A stretch of 64,000 bases of DNA from Pandoraea pulmonicola (GTDB lineage Bacteria; Pseudomonadota; Gammaproteobacteria; Burkholderiales; Burkholderiaceae). A model generated the notes under the pieces. The model had not been told where the DNA came from and did not search any database. It worked only from the letters and a program-made list of their open reading frames with translations. Shown piece after piece: positions 10,136 to 18,045 of the stretch. The translations under genes were made by a program, and so were the position numbers. The stretch is from positions 3,844,001-3,908,000 of the forward strand of contig NZ_CP010310.2 in assembly GCF_000815105.2 (NCBI RefSeq). Reading direction: 5' to 3'. Position 1 is the stretch's first letter. The number at the start of each line of letters is the position of its first letter.

Positions 10136-11690
10136 CGGCACTGGCATTCTGCAGTCTTTTCCATGCCTCCGGCCTCAGTGCGCCATTTCGTACAAGCGAC
10201 CTTACCGTGTGGGAATTCAGACCATGAGCTCGCGCCCATGCTGTCGTATCAAGCCTGGAATCGTGGGCCAGTGCCTCGCGCAGCGCCCGCAAGTCTTCCA
10301 ACCCCACCTGCCTGAAGCGCGGCGCTTTCCCGTCAGCCACATCCAACCGGTTCTGCGCCTCGGGAGCAAGCTCGCCTGCTCGCACCAGTTTCCTTAACGA
10401 GTCGGAATTCAAGCTACGAGATCGCGCCCACTCTGTCAGGTTGAACTCGCGATCGCCGCCCAACGCGTCGCGCAGTGCCCGCAAGTCGTCGATCTCCAAT
10501 TTCCTGAGATTCGACGCTTTCCCTTCGGCTCGATTCAACCGATTTTGCGCCTCGGGCGTCAGCGCGTGTCCTCGCACAAATTCCCTTACCGTGCTGGAAT
10601 TCACGCCCCGGGTTCGCGCCCACTTTGCCACGTTAAGCTTGGAACTGCGGGTCAGTGCGTCGCGCAGCGCCCACAAGTCTTCCAACCCCACCGGCCGAAG
10701 GCGCGGCGCTTTCCCGTCGGCCACATCCAACCGGTTCTGCGCCTCTGCTGTCAGTGCGCCGCCTCGTACATGCTCCTTCACCGTGTTTAAATTCAGACCG
10801 CGCGCTCGTGCCCACGCCGACACGTCAAGCTTGGGGTTGCAGGTCAGCGCATCAGACAGCGCCCGCAAGTCGTTCAACTGCATCTTGCAAAAACGCGACG
10901 CCTTCCCGTTGGCCAATTCCAACCGGTTCCGCGTCTCCGGGGTTCGTTCACCTTCTCGTACACATGCAAGTTTCCTTGGAGGAGACATGAAATCAGCACG
11001 GCTCCCGACGCATGCGGCCGGAGACGTCGACCGCTTGGTCGCTGTGCGTGTTTCGGGTGGGCCCTGTTGTTGAATCGGGCTCGACGGCATACCGGCCAAC
11101 GCTTCGATATTGGCCTGCGGCGCTGGTGCGTTATCCATATAGGCTTGCATCGCCTGGAATATCAGCGCCGTTGTTTCAGGGGACAACGAGCGTTCGGTCG
11201 AGCTTGATGGCATGTCGGTCGGCGCCTGGGCATTGACGCGCCGCGCAAGGCCCTCTTGAATCGCCTCGAACTTGCCCAATAGCTGCGATGTACCGGGGGA
11301 CGGCGCTTGTTTGACGAAGCGCAGCAAGGCGTCCACCTCCCCGGTATCGATAAGCGGTTCCGTGTGCCCAGTCGCCTGATTCGTCTCGTGTACCGGGCGC
11401 ACGTCGACGCCGACGGTCGCCGGCGGCGTTGATGTCGGCGTCGACTGGCGCACATTGCCCGAGGCCGGTCCGGTGCCTGTCGTCGTTGCGAGGGATGTCG
11501 GAAGTTGCCTCAAACTCGGTGATGTACGGCCCCCCTCGTCAGCTTGACGCACCTCGCGCACGTTGACGCCAAGGGAGGTCGACTGCGTTGCCGTTGAGGT
11601 TGACGACATCGGTAGTGCCGACGTTGAGGTCGTTACGGGGAGTCGAGGGCGCGGGGCCCCAGTACCGAACACGGGACAAACGGGACACAT
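10089..11690 (-). CDS. HTH-repeat candidate effector 4 (four repeats, first unit partly deleted)
   Basis: A 533-residue protein starting MCPVCPVFG at 11690. After the Ser/Thr/Pro-rich N-terminus the linker reads MSPPRKLACVREGERTPET: the first half of a repeat has been deleted, leaving only its GALTPEAQNRLEL-like tail. Four complete 64-residue units follow. The final 15 residues (AERAIHANVDGEPLR) are encoded by the regulatory block of gene 3 read in another frame, so the original C-terminus was lost by a deletion or recombination at the block. The repeat domain is intact, so the gene may still be functional. Confidence 0.83.
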   Translation of the reverse strand: MCPVCPVFGTGAPRPRLPVTTSTSALPMSSTSTATQSTSLGVNVREVRQADEGGRTSPSLRQLPTSLATTTGTGPASGNVRQSTPTSTPPATVGVDVRPVHETNQATGHTEPLIDTGEVDALLRFVKQAPSPGTSQLLGKFEAIQEGLARRVNAQAPTDMPSSSTERSLSPETTALIFQAMQAYMDNAPAPQANIEALAGMPSSPIQQQGPPETRTATKRSTSPAACVGSRADFMSPPRKLACVREGERTPETRNRLELANGKASRFCKMQLNDLRALSDALTCNPKLDVSAWARARGLNLNTVKEHVRGGALTAEAQNRLDVADGKAPRLRPVGLEDLWALRDALTRSSKLNVAKWARTRGVNSSTVREFVRGHALTPEAQNRLNRAEGKASNLRKLEIDDLRALRDALGGDREFNLTEWARSRSLNSDSLRKLVRAGELAPEAQNRLDVADGKAPRFRQVGLEDLRALREALAHDSRLDTTAWARAHGLNSHTVRSLVRNGALRPEAWKRLQNASAERAIHANVDGEPLRQ

Positions 11691-11806
11691 TGGATTTATC
11701 TCACGCAAGCGCATTCGATTGCGGCATACCCACCACCATCGCAGGCTGCCATGTGCCTTTTATTGTCGCAAAGGCTCACCGTCCACATTTGCACGAATCG
11801 CTCTTT
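11691..11806 (-). promoter_or_regulatory. Conserved 116-bp upstream block of repeat-protein gene 4
   Basis: On the minus strand this starts AAAGAGCGATTCGTGC and ends GAGATAAATCCA at the ATG of gene 4. It contains the 30-codon frame MWTVSLCDNK to TAA. It is separated from the stop of gene 5 (11875) by 68 bases in which I see no further gene. Confidence 0.6.
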
Positions 11807-11874
11807 CGGTATTCGAGAAAGGCGATGACGGGTTCGAGGTTACGAGGTGTCCCACTCGTTCCCGGGCTTGGGGC

Positions 11875-13773
11875 TCAAGCGGCAGCCTGCGTCACCGTCC
11901 TCCCAAGCTTCATGGCCAAGTCATCCGCCTCCTGCAGCCGTTTCCTTGCCTCCGGCGTCAGCGCGCATGCTCGTACGAAACGCCTCACCTCTGCGGGATT
12001 CAGGCCACGAGCCAGCCCCCACTCAGTAACGTTGACCCGGGGATCGAGAGTCATCGCAGCATCCAGCGCCCGCAAGTCGTCGATCGCCACTCTCCTGAGA
12101 TTCGGCTCTTCCCCGTCGGCCAGATTCAACCGCTTCCGCGCTTCTGCCGTTAGCGCGCCTTTGCGCACAAGTTTCCTTACCGTGGCGGAATGCAAGTTAC
12201 GAGCCCGCGCCCACGCCATCACGTTGAACTTGGGTTTGCCGGTCAACGCAGCATCCAGCGCCCGCAAGTCGTCGATCTCCACTTTCCTGAGATTCGGCGC
12301 TTTCCCGTCGGCCAGATTCAACCGATTCTGCGCTTCTGGCGTTAGCATGCCATCGCGCACCGAGTTCCTGGCCGTTAGCGGATGAATGTTGTTCATTCTC
12401 GCCCACTCTGCCACGTCAAGCTGGAAGTTGCGGGCCAGGGCGTCACGCAGCGCCCGCAAGTCGTCCACCCCCATCGGCCTGAAGCACGACGCTTTCCCGT
12501 CGGCCACATCCAACCGTCTCTGCGCGTGTGCCGTCAGCGCACGGCCTCGTACATGCTCCCTTACCGTGCTGGGGTTCAAGCCCCGGTTTCGCGCCCACCC
12601 CGCCACGCTAAGCTTGACGTCGCAGGCCAGCGCATCGCGCAGCGCCCGCAAATCGTCCACCCCCAACTGCGGAAGGCGCGGCGCTTTCCCGCCGGCTCGA
12701 TTCAGCCAATCCCACGCCTCTGGCGTCAGGGCACCGCCGCGTACGTGTTCCCTCACCGTGCTGGGATTCACGCCACGGTTTCGCGCCCACTCCGCCACGT
12801 TGAGCTTGGGGTCGCGGGCCAGTGCGTCACTCAGCACCCGCAAGTCGTCCACTTCCACCGGCCGAAGGCGCGGCACTTTCCCCTCGGCCGCATCCAGCCG
12901 GCTCCGTCCCTCCGGCGTCAGATCACCTCCTCGTACGCTTACCAGTTTCCTTACCGTGCTGGAATTCAAACCATGCGCCAGCGCCCAATCCGCCGAATTA
13001 AACTCGGGATCCTGAGCCACTGCGGCTTGCAGCGCCCGCAAAGTTTGAAGGTCCACCTTTTTGCGGGCGATTTTCGTTGGAGGAGACATGAAACCGGCGC
13101 TGCTCTCGATGCCTGCGGCCAGGGACATCGACCGCTTATTCGCAGTGCATGGCTCCGGACAGTGCTGTTGTTGAAACGAGCTCGACGGCATGCAGGCCAA
13201 CACTCCGGCATTGGCCTGCGACACCGGTGCGGTCTCCATATGGGTCAGCATCCCATCATGTATCAGCCCGGGTATTTCAAGGGGCAGCGGGTGTTCGATC
13301 GAGCTTGATGGCATGTCGGTCAGTGCCTGGGCACTGTCGCGCCACGCCAAGCTCTCTTGAATGGCGTCAAACCTGCTCAATAGCTGCGATGTCTCGGGGA
13401 ACGACGGGTATTGGGCGAAATCGAACAAGGTGTCCATCCACCCGGTGTTGACAGGAGGTTCCGTTTGCTCATCCGTCTGATCTGCCGGATACACCCAGCG
13501 CACACTGCCGTCGACAGTCGGCGGCGGCATTGATGTCGGCATCGACTGGTACGCGTTTCCCCAGGCTGGGCCGGCGCCCGTCGTCGTTCTAAGGGGCGGG
13601 AGGAGTCGGCCCAGGCCCGTCGGCACGGGGGATCCCCCATCCACTCGGCACACCTCACGCACGTCGGCGCCAAAGGTCGTCGACTGCGCTGGAGTGATAG
13701 GGGCTAGTGCCGACGCAGCGGTCGGCGCGGGAAATTGGAAGCGCGAGGTTCCAGCGCTGAAAACGGAATACAT
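11875..13773 (-). CDS. HTH-repeat candidate effector 5 (six repeats, longest member)
   Basis: A 632-residue protein starting MYSVFSAG. The N-terminus has the family segments (FAQYPSFPETSQLLSRFDAI, two MPSSS motifs). The linker PTKIARKKVDLQ precedes six repeats, the highest number in the set. The first repeat has a two-residue insertion (VSVRGGDLTPEG). Recognition-like segments are GLNSSTVRKLV, GVNPSTVREHV, GLNPSTVREHV, NIHPLTARNSV, NLHSATVRKLV and GLNPAEVRRFV. Repeats 2 and 3 are nearly identical there, suggesting a recent duplication. The last unit is the shortened cap. Confidence 0.85.
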   Translation of the reverse strand: MYSVFSAGTSRFQFPAPTAASALAPITPAQSTTFGADVREVCRVDGGSPVPTGLGRLLPPLRTTTGAGPAWGNAYQSMPTSMPPPTVDGSVRWVYPADQTDEQTEPPVNTGWMDTLFDFAQYPSFPETSQLLSRFDAIQESLAWRDSAQALTDMPSSSIEHPLPLEIPGLIHDGMLTHMETAPVSQANAGVLACMPSSSFQQQHCPEPCTANKRSMSLAAGIESSAGFMSPPTKIARKKVDLQTLRALQAAVAQDPEFNSADWALAHGLNSSTVRKLVSVRGGDLTPEGRSRLDAAEGKVPRLRPVEVDDLRVLSDALARDPKLNVAEWARNRGVNPSTVREHVRGGALTPEAWDWLNRAGGKAPRLPQLGVDDLRALRDALACDVKLSVAGWARNRGLNPSTVREHVRGRALTAHAQRRLDVADGKASCFRPMGVDDLRALRDALARNFQLDVAEWARMNNIHPLTARNSVRDGMLTPEAQNRLNLADGKAPNLRKVEIDDLRALDAALTGKPKFNVMAWARARNLHSATVRKLVRKGALTAEARKRLNLADGEEPNLRRVAIDDLRALDAAMTLDPRVNVTEWGLARGLNPAEVRRFVRACALTPEARKRLQEADDLAMKLGRTVTQAAA

Positions 13774-13889
13774 TGAGTTTATCTCGCGGAAGCGCTTTCG
13801 ATTGCGGCGTACCCACCACCGTCGCGGGCCGCCATGTGTCTTTTATTGTCGCAAAGGCTCACCGTCCACATTTGCACGAATCGCTCTTT
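13774..13889 (-). promoter_or_regulatory. Conserved 116-bp upstream block of repeat-protein gene 5
   Basis: On the minus strand this starts AAAGAGCGATTCGTGC and ends GAGATAAACTCA before ATG 13773. The copies of genes 3, 4 and 5 are almost identical to each other, including TTTGCGACAATAAAA about 35 bases in. The 65 bases between it and the stop of gene 6 hold no gene. Confidence 0.6.
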
Positions 13890-13954
13890 CGGTATTCGGC
13901 AAAGGCGATGATGGGGTCGACGTAGCAAGGTGACCTCACTCGGTGAACGAAGCG

Positions 13955-15463
13955 TCAGCAAGCCCTTCGGCTCCGCTCCCCTTGTACCGGAGCGGCCTGC
14001 ACAGGCCGGCCATCGGCTTTGAGCAACCTTTTCAGTGCCTCCGGCCTCAGTGCTCCATGCCGCACGAGTGATCGTACCGAGCGGCAATTCAGGTGATGAG
14101 CTCGTGCCCATGCCGCCACATCGAGCTCGGCATTGCCGGCCAATGCATCACGCAGTGCCCGCAAGTCGTTCACCTCCACCCTCCTGAGGCGCGGCGCTTT
14201 CCCGTCGGCCACATCCAGCCTGTTCTGTCCCTCCGGCGTTAGCGCGCCTTCGAGTACATAACTCTCCAATGTTCGGCGATGGAGCCGCTTCCCCCGCGCC
14301 CACGCTGTCAGATCAAGCTCCGCGTTCTCGGCCAGTGCGTCACGCAGTGCTCGCAAGTCGTCCACTCCCACCGGCCTGAAGCGCGGCGCGGTCCCCTCGG
14401 CCACGTCCAGCCGATTCTGCGCCTCAGGGGTCAGCGCGCCGCTGCGTACTGAGTTCTTTACTGTCTGGAAATGAATGTGGTTCGCTCGCGCCCAAGCTAT
14501 CGCATCAAGCTCGGGGTTGTCGGCCAGTGCGTCACGCAGCGCCCGCAACTCCTCCCTTCCTACCTTCCTAAGGCGCGGTGCTCTCCCTTCGGCCAGATCC
14601 AACCGGTTCCATGCCTCCGGCGTCAGCGCGCCCTTGTAGACATAATGTCTTATCGTCCGATCGTTAAAGCGGTTCGTTCGCGCCCACTCGGTCACGTCGA
14701 GCGTGGGGTTGCTGGTCAAGGCGTCGTGCAGTGCCCGCAAAGTTTGGATATCTACCCTTTGACGAGCGGCTTTTATGGGTGGGGGCATCACACCGGCACC
14801 GCTGCCGGTGTCCTGGGGCGCGGCCCGCTTTTCCGCTTCGCGTGTTGCCGGAAGATGCTGTGGTCGACACGAACTCGATGGCATGCAGGCCAACACCTCG
14901 GCATTGACCGGCGGCACCGGTGCGACATCCATATAGGTCAGCATCCATTCGCCTATCAGCGCGGGGGATGCAAGGGACGGCGGGCGTGCGTTCAAACCTG
15001 ATGGCATATCAATCAGCGCCGGGGGATCGACACGCTGCTCCAAGCCCTCCTGAATGGCCTCAAACCTGCCCAAGAGCTGCGATGTCCCGGGAGACGGCGG
15101 TTGTTGGACGAAGTCCAGCAAGGCGTCCATTACCCCGGCATGGGTGCGCGATTCCGGTCCCCCAGTCGTCTGATCGGTCTGGTGTGCCAGACGCGCATTG
15201 ACGCCGACCGTAGCCGGCCGTGTTGATGTCGACATCGACTGGCTCACGTCCCGCGGGGGCTGTCCGGCCCCCGTTGTTGTTCTGAGGGGCGGCAGGAGTC
15301 GCCCCAAACCCGACGGCATACGGGACCACCCATCGGCTTGGCATACCTCGCGCACGTTGGCGCAAAAGGGAAGCGACTGCGTTGCGGTCGAGGGTGGTGC
15401 CGACGTCGAAGTCGTCACGGGAAGTTGGGAGCGCGAGGCCCCAGCGCCGGAAACGGGATACAT
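13955..15463 (-). CDS. HTH-repeat candidate effector 6 (four repeats)
   Basis: A 502-residue protein starting MYPVSGAG at 15463; upstream in-frame starts are not conserved. It carries VQQPPSPGTSQLLGRFEAIQ and a degenerate pair of MPS motifs, then the linker PIKAARQRVDIQ and four 64-residue repeats with recognition-like segments RFNDRTIRHYV, HIHFQTVKNSV, RLHRRTLESYV and HLNCRSVRSLV. The C-terminal tail is Arg-rich. It is the first of the five tandem minus-strand copies and is divergent from the NEL ligase gene. Confidence 0.85.
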   Translation of the reverse strand: MYPVSGAGASRSQLPVTTSTSAPPSTATQSLPFCANVREVCQADGWSRMPSGLGRLLPPLRTTTGAGQPPRDVSQSMSTSTRPATVGVNARLAHQTDQTTGGPESRTHAGVMDALLDFVQQPPSPGTSQLLGRFEAIQEGLEQRVDPPALIDMPSGLNARPPSLASPALIGEWMLTYMDVAPVPPVNAEVLACMPSSSCRPQHLPATREAEKRAAPQDTGSGAGVMPPPIKAARQRVDIQTLRALHDALTSNPTLDVTEWARTNRFNDRTIRHYVYKGALTPEAWNRLDLAEGRAPRLRKVGREELRALRDALADNPELDAIAWARANHIHFQTVKNSVRSGALTPEAQNRLDVAEGTAPRFRPVGVDDLRALRDALAENAELDLTAWARGKRLHRRTLESYVLEGALTPEGQNRLDVADGKAPRLRRVEVNDLRALRDALAGNAELDVAAWARAHHLNCRSVRSLVRHGALRPEALKRLLKADGRPVQAAPVQGERSRRAC

Positions 15464-15579
15464 TGGATTTATCTCACGCAAGCGCTTTCGATCGCGGCGC
15501 ACCCACCACCGTCGCAGGCCACCGTGCGCCTTTTATTGTCGCAAAGGCCTGCCGTTCACATTTGCACAAATCGTTCTTT
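15464..15579 (-). promoter_or_regulatory. Conserved 116-bp upstream block of repeat-protein gene 6
   Basis: On the minus strand this starts AAAGAACGATTTGTGC and ends GAGATAAATCCA before ATG 15463. Unlike genes 2 to 5 its internal 30-codon frame is broken by a stop directly after the ATG (ATGTGA). The 293 bases from here to the NEL ligase start (15580-15872) hold no recognisable gene and would contain the ligase promoter. Confidence 0.6.
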
Positions 15580-15872
15580 CGGTATTCGCGAAAGACGATG
15601 ACGGACTCGATGCAGCGAGGCGGCCTCGCGCGTTCGGACAACCTCGATGTCGCCGGGTCGGACAAAGCGACGGACTTCGAACCGCGTCATCGGTCGCGGC
15701 GCTCGGATGCGCGTTTTTTTATAGTCGGCCGTTCGGTTCATCGCCCAACATGCGCCTGTCCGGCTGGGCGATGGCAGCTTGGTCTGGCTGTGCACCAGAC
15801 GTCCCACTGCCAAAGCCAGATCGGTCGCCGGGAAACCCGGAGGCAACGCCTTTCTCCATTGCCCTATTGTCC

Positions 15873-17984
15873 ATGCCGATCACTCCCATCAGTTCATATT
15901 GGCCAACTGCGCCGGCTCAGCCGTTGAATATGCCGTCCTGCTCGTCGCGGCGAGTCGATGAAGTAAAAAGGCTGGTGCTTGAGTATGTGGGGCAGCGCGA
16001 CGATCCAGGTCATGAACGGCGCTGCACGGCGTTATTGGCCGCGCTCGCCTGGACCCATTGCCAATTCGGCAAAACGAGCAATGCCGACATCGAGTCGGTG
16101 CGCCGGGATCTGACGCAGCATCTGGCACGCTCGCGCCGTGAAGGCCAAGACGCCGAGGTATTGGCCGACGCTCTCGCAGACCTTTGCCTGGAAAATTCAA
16201 CCGGCGGCCCGTCCACCGATCCTTCACCAGCACATGTTCAGCTGGCCAGCGCTGTGCTCGCGACGCGAGGGAGTCGAATTGGCGCAAGCAAGCTCCTGGG
16301 CGAGTTGATCGGAAGCATGCCTGAGCGGCACGAGGGACAAGGCGGTGGCGTCGATGCGCTATACCGGTCGGCCTTGTGCGCCTGGGTAGCCATCGCACCA
16401 CCGAGGTGGGACGGGAAAGAAGTCCGGGCAGTCGCGAAGGACAGGATTCTCGACATGACCGACGGTAAATTGAACTTGCGGAAGTTGCAGTTGTACAGCC
16501 TGCCGGAATTACCTGCCGGTCTCACCGAGCTTGACGTGAGCGGCAACGATCTGACCGAGCTTCCAGCCTTGCCGGCGAGCCTTGCGACCCTTGACGCAAG
16601 TGAGAATCAGTTGACTCAATTGCCAGCCTTGCCCGCGGGCCTCACAACCCTTGCCGCCGCTACCAACCTACTGACCTGCCTGCCAGCCTTGCCTGCAGGC
16701 CTCACAGCGCTTGACGTAAATTGCTGCGATCAACTGACGGAGCTGCCGCCCTTGCCTGAGGGCCTCACGGAACTTCACGCAGGCTATGGCGGTTTGCGCC
16801 ACCTGCCGGCCTTGCCCGGGAGCCTTACAACGATTAACGTAAGCACCAACTGGCTGACCGAGCTGCCCCTCTTGCCCGCGAACCTCGATGCGCTTGACAC
16901 CAGTGACAACAAACTGTCCGAACTGCCGCCAAGCGTTTTTGACTTGCCCCACGCTAGTCTGGTATTGGCTGAAATCAACCCGTTCTCGCCCGCCTTCCTG
17001 CAACAATTGCTTGCTGTCACATCTGCGCCGGGGTATAGAGGGCCCCGGATCCGCTTCAGCAGCACAACTGGCGAGGTGAGCATTGCATCGGCGCGCGCTC
17101 TTCCCGTAGCGATTCTGGACTGGTTCAGCAACGATGAGCAGGCGCAGCTGGACCAATGGCAGGAGCACATCGAGGAAGCGCATGCTGCGGAGTTCTTTCG
17201 GTTTCTGGATCGTTTGAGAGAATCCGTCAATTACAACGCAGACTTCAAGGCGGCGGTCGCCAGTTGGCTATCCAAGCTCGCTCAGGATAGGGAGCTTCGT
17301 CAGTTGGCTATCCTGGTCGCGCAAGCGGCCACCGAGCGCTGCGAGGATCGGGTCACGCTCACCTATAACGATCTGACGAAACTCAGTCATGCGCGCGCAG
17401 TCGCCCGTGGCGAGTACGATGCCAGGCTCGCCGAGATCGTCGACCTTGGGCGCGGCGCATTTCGCTTGGACGCCCTGGAAAAGATCGCCCACAAGAAAGC
17501 CCAGGCGTTACAGCAGGAGGAGGAAGAAATCGAAGTCCACCTAGCCTATCAGGTCCAGTTGCGCGACCGCTTGAAATTGCCTACTGACGTCGCAAACATG
17601 GGCTTCTTCGAATTCTCAAGGGTGACACCGCAGGATCTGAGAAACGCGGAGCAAGAAATTCTCGCGCAAGAGTCCACGGAGTTTCCTCAGTATTTCCTGG
17701 TCGAATGGGCACCTTGGCGGCAGGTGCTGGCACGGTTGGACCCTGAGGGCACAGAGCGAGCGCGCCAAAAATTGCACGACATGCTCCCCGCTTACGATCA
17801 GGAAGTGGCCGCGCGGCAGGACAGTCTTGGCCTGCCGGGAGATCAGGAGACGCACGCCCAGATCGGCGTCGGCATCATGAAGGCACAGCAGTTGGAAGTC
17901 TATAAGGAGCTCACTTGGGAGTTTCTTTGCAAGCGGGGTGAGGAAGCGCTCATGGACCGGATCATGGGCACTGGCAAGCAATGA
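15873..17984 (+). CDS. LRR-NEL E3 ubiquitin ligase, type III effector (IpaH/SspH-like)
   Basis: About 703 residues from ATG 15873. ATGs at 15750 and 15771 are in frame, none with a clear ribosome-binding site, so the N-terminus is uncertain. Residues 1-200 are a helical N-terminal part of unknown type. About 209-349 hold roughly eight LPX-type leucine-rich units (PALPAGLTTL pattern, 20-21 residues each). About 400-695 form a NEL domain with the signature ATERCEDRVTLTYNDL; Cys490 is the expected catalytic thiol and Asp492 its partner. In this family the enzyme is injected into host cells and ubiquitinates host proteins chosen by the LRR. It lies next to the repeat-protein array. Confidence 0.9.
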   Translation: MPITPISSYWPTAPAQPLNMPSCSSRRVDEVKRLVLEYVGQRDDPGHERRCTALLAALAWTHCQFGKTSNADIESVRRDLTQHLARSRREGQDAEVLADALADLCLENSTGGPSTDPSPAHVQLASAVLATRGSRIGASKLLGELIGSMPERHEGQGGGVDALYRSALCAWVAIAPPRWDGKEVRAVAKDRILDMTDGKLNLRKLQLYSLPELPAGLTELDVSGNDLTELPALPASLATLDASENQLTQLPALPAGLTTLAAATNLLTCLPALPAGLTALDVNCCDQLTELPPLPEGLTELHAGYGGLRHLPALPGSLTTINVSTNWLTELPLLPANLDALDTSDNKLSELPPSVFDLPHASLVLAEINPFSPAFLQQLLAVTSAPGYRGPRIRFSSTTGEVSIASARALPVAILDWFSNDEQAQLDQWQEHIEEAHAAEFFRFLDRLRESVNYNADFKAAVASWLSKLAQDRELRQLAILVAQAATERCEDRVTLTYNDLTKLSHARAVARGEYDARLAEIVDLGRGAFRLDALEKIAHKKAQALQQEEEEIEVHLAYQVQLRDRLKLPTDVANMGFFEFSRVTPQDLRNAEQEILAQESTEFPQYFLVEWAPWRQVLARLDPEGTERARQKLHDMLPAYDQEVAARQDSLGLPGDQETHAQIGVGIMKAQQLEVYKELTWEFLCKRGEEALMDRIMGTGKQ

Positions 17985-18045
17985 CGGCTTCGGCACCACT
18001 TGCCTGCGAGGTGCCGAGGAACGCCGTCCGACCATCTCCGGGGAT

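Noticed and set aside
13779..14111. 110-codon minus frame crossing the gene 5 block
   Set aside because: Mostly antisense-frame reading of the gene 6 3' end joined to the leader frame; not conserved as a whole in the other copies.
6617..15463. Periodic 192-bp repeats considered as CRISPR or satellite DNA
   Set aside because: The periodicity is codon-phased, varies mostly by coding changes and lies wholly inside open frames.
5361..15463. Classification as TAL effector or Bat-like repeats
   Set aside because: Repeat length is 64, not 33-35, and the conserved core (WAR...TVRxxV...GALTPE) does not match TALE repeats.
5361..15463. Classification as Ralstonia SKWP or other HEAT-like effectors
   Set aside because: No SKWP-type motif; repeats contain a helix-turn-helix signature instead of HEAT helices.
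15198..15872. Extended 5' end of the NEL ligase frame
   Set aside because: The frame is open back to 15198, but that part is antisense to repeat-protein gene 6 and its regulatory block, with no ligase-like sequence.
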